A stretch of DNA of 19,387 bases, taken from positions 1 to 19,387 of the forward strand of contig CAAEDF010000104.1 of the NCBI GenBank assembly GCA_900754535.1. Reading direction: 5' to 3'. This document shows positions 16,450-19,387 of this stretch, piece after piece. Origin of the DNA: Clostridia bacterium (GTDB lineage Bacteria > Bacillota > Clostridia > Oscillospirales > CAG-382). The stretch's first letter is position 1, and each line of letters starts with the position of its first letter. The notes beneath the pieces are model-generated. The model had not been told where the DNA came from. It ran no database searches and saw only the letters and a program-made list of their open reading frames with translations. Position numbers and translations under genes: made by a program.

Positions 16450-16857
16450 TTACTTACGCTTGGCGCCGTACTTGGAACGGCCCTGCTTTCTCTTGTCCAC
16501 GCCCTGCGCGTCAAGAGTGCCGCGGATGATGTGGTAACGCACACCGGGCAGGTCACGGACCCTTCCGCCTCTGATCAGAACGACCGAGTGCTCCTGAAGA
16601 TTGTGGCCTATGCCGGGGATGTACGAAGTGACCTCGACGCCGTTGGTAAGCTTGACTCTCGCGATCTTTCTCTGAGCGGAGTTAGGCTTCTTCGGGGTCT
16701 TGATGGCGACTTTGGTGCAGACGCCGCGCTTCTGGGGCGACGAAATGTCGGTGGACACGTTCTTTATCGTGTTTGTTCCCCTCTGCAGCGCCGGAGCCTT
16801 GGACTTATAGGTCACCTTTTCCCTGCCGTGTTTCACCAGCTGATTGAATGTAGGCAT
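16450..16857 (-). CDS. rpsL: 30S ribosomal protein S12
   Basis: S12 sits at the decoding centre and helps control accuracy. The 135-residue form starting [15 protein letters not shown] is chosen because GGAGG lies directly upstream and the family starts here. The frame is open 83 codons further upstream, but that part runs through the promoter. The protein has the longer Gram-positive N-terminal loop ending QKRGVC, the decoding loop TPKKPNS (Lys56), and [13 protein letters not shown]. Position 101, almost always Lys in the species I can recall, is Arg here. NSAQRK replaces the more usual NSALRK. It is the first gene of the str operon. Confidence 0.97.
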   Translation of the reverse strand: MPTFNQLVKHGREKVTYKSKAPALQRGTNTIKNVSTDISSPQKRGVCTKVAIKTPKKPNSAQRKIARVKLTNGVEVTSYIPGIGHNLQEHSVVLIRGGRVRDLPGVRYHIIRGTLDAQGVDKRKQGRSKYGAKRK

Positions 16858-16893
16858 TTTGTTCCTCCTTCCTGATTTTTTCGCAACAAATTG

Positions 16894-16922
16894 ATTATAT
16901 ACAAACAGCGCGTGTTTGTCAA
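16894..16922 (-). promoter_or_regulatory. Perfect-consensus promoter of the str operon (rpsL-rpsG-fusA)
   Basis: TTGACA (16922-16917), exactly 17 nt, TATAAT (16899-16894). Transcription should start near 16887, leaving a leader of about 30 nt. The spacer holds a hexamer dyad, caaaca at 16902-16907 and tgtttg at 16913-16918, that reaches the -35 box. Confidence 0.93.
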
Positions 16923-16962
16923 GAGTTTGCCGCTTTTTTCGGCATCGGGACCGACCGGCGGC

Positions 16963-17043
16963 GCCGTGCGGACCGGTTTTTATGACGTTTTTCACAAACC
17001 GACCGCATCCTTTACGGCGCCGCACGGCTCCCTGCCGCACGGC
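16963..17043. repeat. Nonamer repeats after rpoC (one inverted, two direct)
   Basis: gccgtgcgg occurs at 16963-16971, and its reverse complement ccgcacggc occurs at 17020-17028 and again at 17035-17043. The first copy can pair with either of the other two in the rpoC 3' transcript. No T tract follows on the minus strand, so this is not a standard intrinsic terminator. The surrounding 16923-17062 holds no gene I can support. The L7Ae-family gene often found between rpoC and rpsL in Firmicutes is absent. Confidence 0.6.
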
Positions 17044-17062
17044 CTGTACGTCTGCCGGCCGC

Positions 17063-19387
17063 TTACTGCTGCTCGGCGGCGTCATAAACGCCTTCGTACT
17101 TTTCACCCATATCGATTTCGATATCCCTGTACCGCTTCATTCCGGTGCCCGCGGGGATGAGCTTGCCGATGATGACGTTTTCCTTAAGGCCTATGAGCGG
17201 GTCGCGCTTGCCCTTCACGGCGGCTTCGGTAAGCACCTTCGTCGTCTCCTGGAAGGATGCGGCGGAAAGGAACGAATCGGTGGACAGCGATGCCTTTGTT
17301 ATGCCCAGCAGCAGCGGCGAGCCCTCTGCCGGCGCAAGCGGCGGCTGGCAGCCGGTCTCCTCGTTATGCAGCCGGATCTTTTCGTTTTCCGCGTCGAATT
17401 CGGTGATATCCACCGACGAGCCGACCAAAAACGGAGTGTCGCCCGAATTTTCTATACGGACTTTGCGCGTCATCTGCCGTGCGATGATCTCTATATGCTT
17501 GTCGCTTATCTCCACCGCCTGCAGACGGTAAACACGCTGGATTTCTTTTATTATATACTCGTAAACGGCGTCAAGTCCCGAGATGCGCAGGATATCCGCG
17601 CTGGTTTCGGTGCCGTCGGTAAGCTTCTGGCACTTGGTGACCTTCTGCCCGTCCTCGACCTCTATCTTGGAGGCATACGGCACGGAGGACGTGCGTTCCT
17701 CGCCGGTCTCGTCGTCTATGACGGTGATCTGGCGAAGCTTTTTGTCGTCTTCTATCCTGACGGTACCGTTGAAATCGGAAAGCAGCGCCACCTTCTTGGG
17801 CTTTCTCGCCTCGAATATCTCTTCGACACGCGGAAGACCCTGCGTGATATCGCCGCCGGCAACGCCGCCGGAGTGGAAGGTACGCATGGTGAGCTGTGTG
17901 CCCGGCTCGCCTATCGACTGCGCGGCTATGATACCGACCGCTTCGCCGATTGAGACGGGTTTGCCGCTTGCGAGGTCGGCGCCGTAGCAGTGTACGCATG
18001 CGCCGTGTCTTGAACGGCAATTGATGACCGAGCGGATATGCACTCTCTCGATGCCCGCGGCGATTATTTTAGCCGCCTGATCCTCGGTGATCATCGTATC
18101 ATCGGGCACTATGACCTCGCCGGTGGCGGGATCGCAGACGTCGCCGATGACATATCTGCCGAGCAGTCTGTCTTCAAACGGCTCGATGACCTCTTCCTTG
18201 CCGCCCGAAAGCTTATCGACTATCTTATATACCCAAAGGCCTCTGTTGTCGTGGCAGTTCTCCTCGCGGATGATGACATCCTGCGAAACGTCGACAAGGC
18301 GGCGGGTAAGATAGCCCGAGTCGGCCGTTCTGAGCGCGGTATCGGCAAGGCCTTTTCGTGCGCCTCTTGCAGCCGTGAAATACTCAAGGATCTTCATGCC
18401 CTCACGGAAGTTTGCCTTTATCGGCATTTCTATCGTTTTACCGGAGGCGGAGGACATACGGCCGCGCATGCCGGCGAGCTGTCTTATCTGCTTTATGGAG
18501 CCGCGCGCGCCGGAAACGGCCATCATGTTTATCGGATTGTACTTGTCGAGGTTCTTCTGGAGCGCGGTGGCGACATCCTTTGTACAGGTATCCCATATCG
18601 CGACGACGCGCTGCGAGCGCTCTTCATCGGAGAGCATGCCCTTTTTATAGAAGTCGGTGATGACATCGACCTTCTTTTCGGCCTCGGCAAGAAGAGTTTT
18701 CTTTTCGGGCGGGATGGTCATATCGTAAACGGATATGGTTATGGCACCCTTTGTGGAATATCTGAAGCCCTGCTCCTTCATCTTGTCAAGGACCTCGCAG
18801 GTGACCGCGTTGCCGTGGTACTTTATGCAGCGGTCGACGATAAGGGACAGTTCGTCCTTGGTTGTGACGAATTCTATCTCGTTGGTAAAGAAGTTCTCGG
18901 GCTTGGAACGGTCGACAAATCCCAGATCCTGAGGGATCGGGCGGTTGAATATAAGACGGCCGAGCGTGGTGTCTATAACGCCCGAGCGGAGGTTGCCCTC
19001 TGCGTCGCGCTTGCTGACGCGGACCTTTATTTTTGCGTGCAGCGATATCTGTCCGTTCTCATACGCCATCTCCGCTTCGTCAAAGTTGCGGAACGCCCTG
19101 CCCTCGCCGGGCTCGCCGGGCTTTTCAAGCGTAAGGAAGTAGGAGCCGAGCACCATGTCCTGCGACGGGACGGTCACGGCGCGGCCGTTGACCGGCTTGA
19201 GCAGGTTGTTTGCGGAAAGCATGAGGAATCGTGCTTCCGCCTGCGCCTCCGCCGAGAGCGGGACGTGCACCGGCATCTGGTCGCCGTCGAAGTCGGCATT
19301 GAACGCGGTGCATACCAGCGGGTGGAGCTTTATCGCCCTTCCCTCGACGAGCACCGGCTCGAACGCCTGTATGGACAGCCTGTGGAG
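17063..19387 (-). CDS. rpoC: RNA polymerase beta' subunit, 3' part (5' end outside window)
   Basis: This is the C-terminal 774 residues or so of RpoC, running off the right edge. The first visible codons read [11 protein letters not shown]. The catalytic NADFDGDQ (Mg-binding aspartates) is at visible residues 30-37, followed by MPVHVPL, where most bacteria have MAVHVPL. The bridge-helix region [20 protein letters not shown] lies near 342-361. The zinc cysteines are at 378, 457, 464 and 467 ([16 protein letters not shown]). The trigger loop [21 protein letters not shown] near 489-507 runs on without the roughly 190-residue insertion of enterobacteria. The protein ends [15 protein letters not shown] plus a short acidic tail. 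rpoB is expected just beyond the edge. Confidence 0.98.
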   Translation of the reverse strand, partial: LHRLSIQAFEPVLVEGRAIKLHPLVCTAFNADFDGDQMPVHVPLSAEAQAEARFLMLSANNLLKPVNGRAVTVPSQDMVLGSYFLTLEKPGEPGEGRAFRNFDEAEMAYENGQISLHAKIKVRVSKRDAEGNLRSGVIDTTLGRLIFNRPIPQDLGFVDRSKPENFFTNEIEFVTTKDELSLIVDRCIKYHGNAVTCEVLDKMKEQGFRYSTKGAITISVYDMTIPPEKKTLLAEAEKKVDVITDFYKKGMLSDEERSQRVVAIWDTCTKDVATALQKNLDKYNPINMMAVSGARGSIKQIRQLAGMRGRMSSASGKTIEMPIKANFREGMKILEYFTAARGARKGLADTALRTADSGYLTRRLVDVSQDVIIREENCHDNRGLWVYKIVDKLSGGKEEVIEPFEDRLLGRYVIGDVCDPATGEVIVPDDTMITEDQAAKIIAAGIERVHIRSVINCRSRHGACVHCYGADLASGKPVSIGEAVGIIAAQSIGEPGTQLTMRTFHSGGVAGGDITQGLPRVEEIFEARKPKKVALLSDFNGTVRIEDDKKLRQITVIDDETGEERTSSVPYASKIEVEDGQKVTKCQKLTDGTETSADILRISGLDAVYEYIIKEIQRVYRLQAVEISDKHIEIIARQMTRKVRIENSGDTPFLVGSSVDITEFDAENEKIRLHNEETGCQPPLAPAEGSPLLLGITKASLSTDSFLSAASFQETTKVLTEAAVKGKRDPLIGLKENVIIGKLIPAGTGMKRYRDIEIDMGEKYEGVYDAAEQQ

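Noticed and set aside
16858..17106. Longer rpsL with 83 extra N-terminal residues
   Set aside because: The extension crosses a perfect promoter and overlaps the end of rpoC. S12 of this family starts at MPTFNQL.
1..19387. Mobile elements, CRISPR arrays, tRNA or rRNA genes, defence systems
   Set aside because: I looked for spaced direct repeats, cloverleaf-like segments, and transposase, integrase or nuclease motifs and found none. All minus-strand space is filled by housekeeping genes and their control regions.

Overview
The window is a chromosomal segment of a Gram-positive-type bacterium, most likely an anaerobic member of the Clostridia. Several features point there: textbook TTGACA/TATAAT promoters, strong AGGAGG-type ribosome binding sites, riboswitches that act through intrinsic terminators, an orphan ECF-transporter S component, formate-tetrahydrofolate ligase, the long-loop form of S12, and an RpoC with no large insertion in its trigger loop. 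The base composition is fairly GC-rich in coding DNA and AT-rich at promoters. The species cannot be named from this sequence alone. I see no tRNA, rRNA, CRISPR array, transposase, integrase or phage gene. Apart from one small gene at the left end, every gene lies on the minus strand, so biological order runs from right to left.

Right part (19387 to 12423): the 3' portion of rpoC, then the str operon rpsL-rpsG-fusA behind a perfect-consensus promoter (16894-16922), then tuf behind its own perfect-hexamer promoter (13673-13700). Only 30 nt after tuf lies an FMN riboswitch (12284-12392) and its terminator (12164-12197), controlling ribU, a riboflavin ECF S component.

Middle (11520 to 7109): a third strong promoter, whose -35 box contains the ribU stop codon, drives a SAM-I riboswitch (11377-11471) and terminator. 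These control metK and, by read-through, the methionine ABC transporter metN-metI-metQ. A strong terminator (7109-7150) closes the unit.

Left part (7072 to 609): an extended -10 promoter (7043-7072) drives a tightly overlapped run of genes, deoB-cdd-pdp-fhs-tsaE-tsaB, with rpiB following after 196 nt. The first three salvage pyrimidine nucleosides and turn the released pentose-1-phosphate into pentose-5-phosphate. Fhs charges tetrahydrofolate with formate. TsaE and TsaB belong to the tRNA t6A machinery. RpiB interconverts ribose-5-phosphate and ribulose-5-phosphate. A plus-strand gene of unknown function (41-370) converges on rpiB across a shared hairpin terminator (527-559).

This is mostly a well-conserved housekeeping region. 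I did not find a clearly novel system. The most informative signals are regulatory: two complete riboswitches with visible alternative pairings, an FMN riboswitch apparently fed by tuf read-through, a dyad inside the str promoter, and an rpsL-rpsG intercistronic hairpin. Two unusual residues also stand out, Arg101 in S12 and Pro after the RpoC catalytic DFDGDQM.
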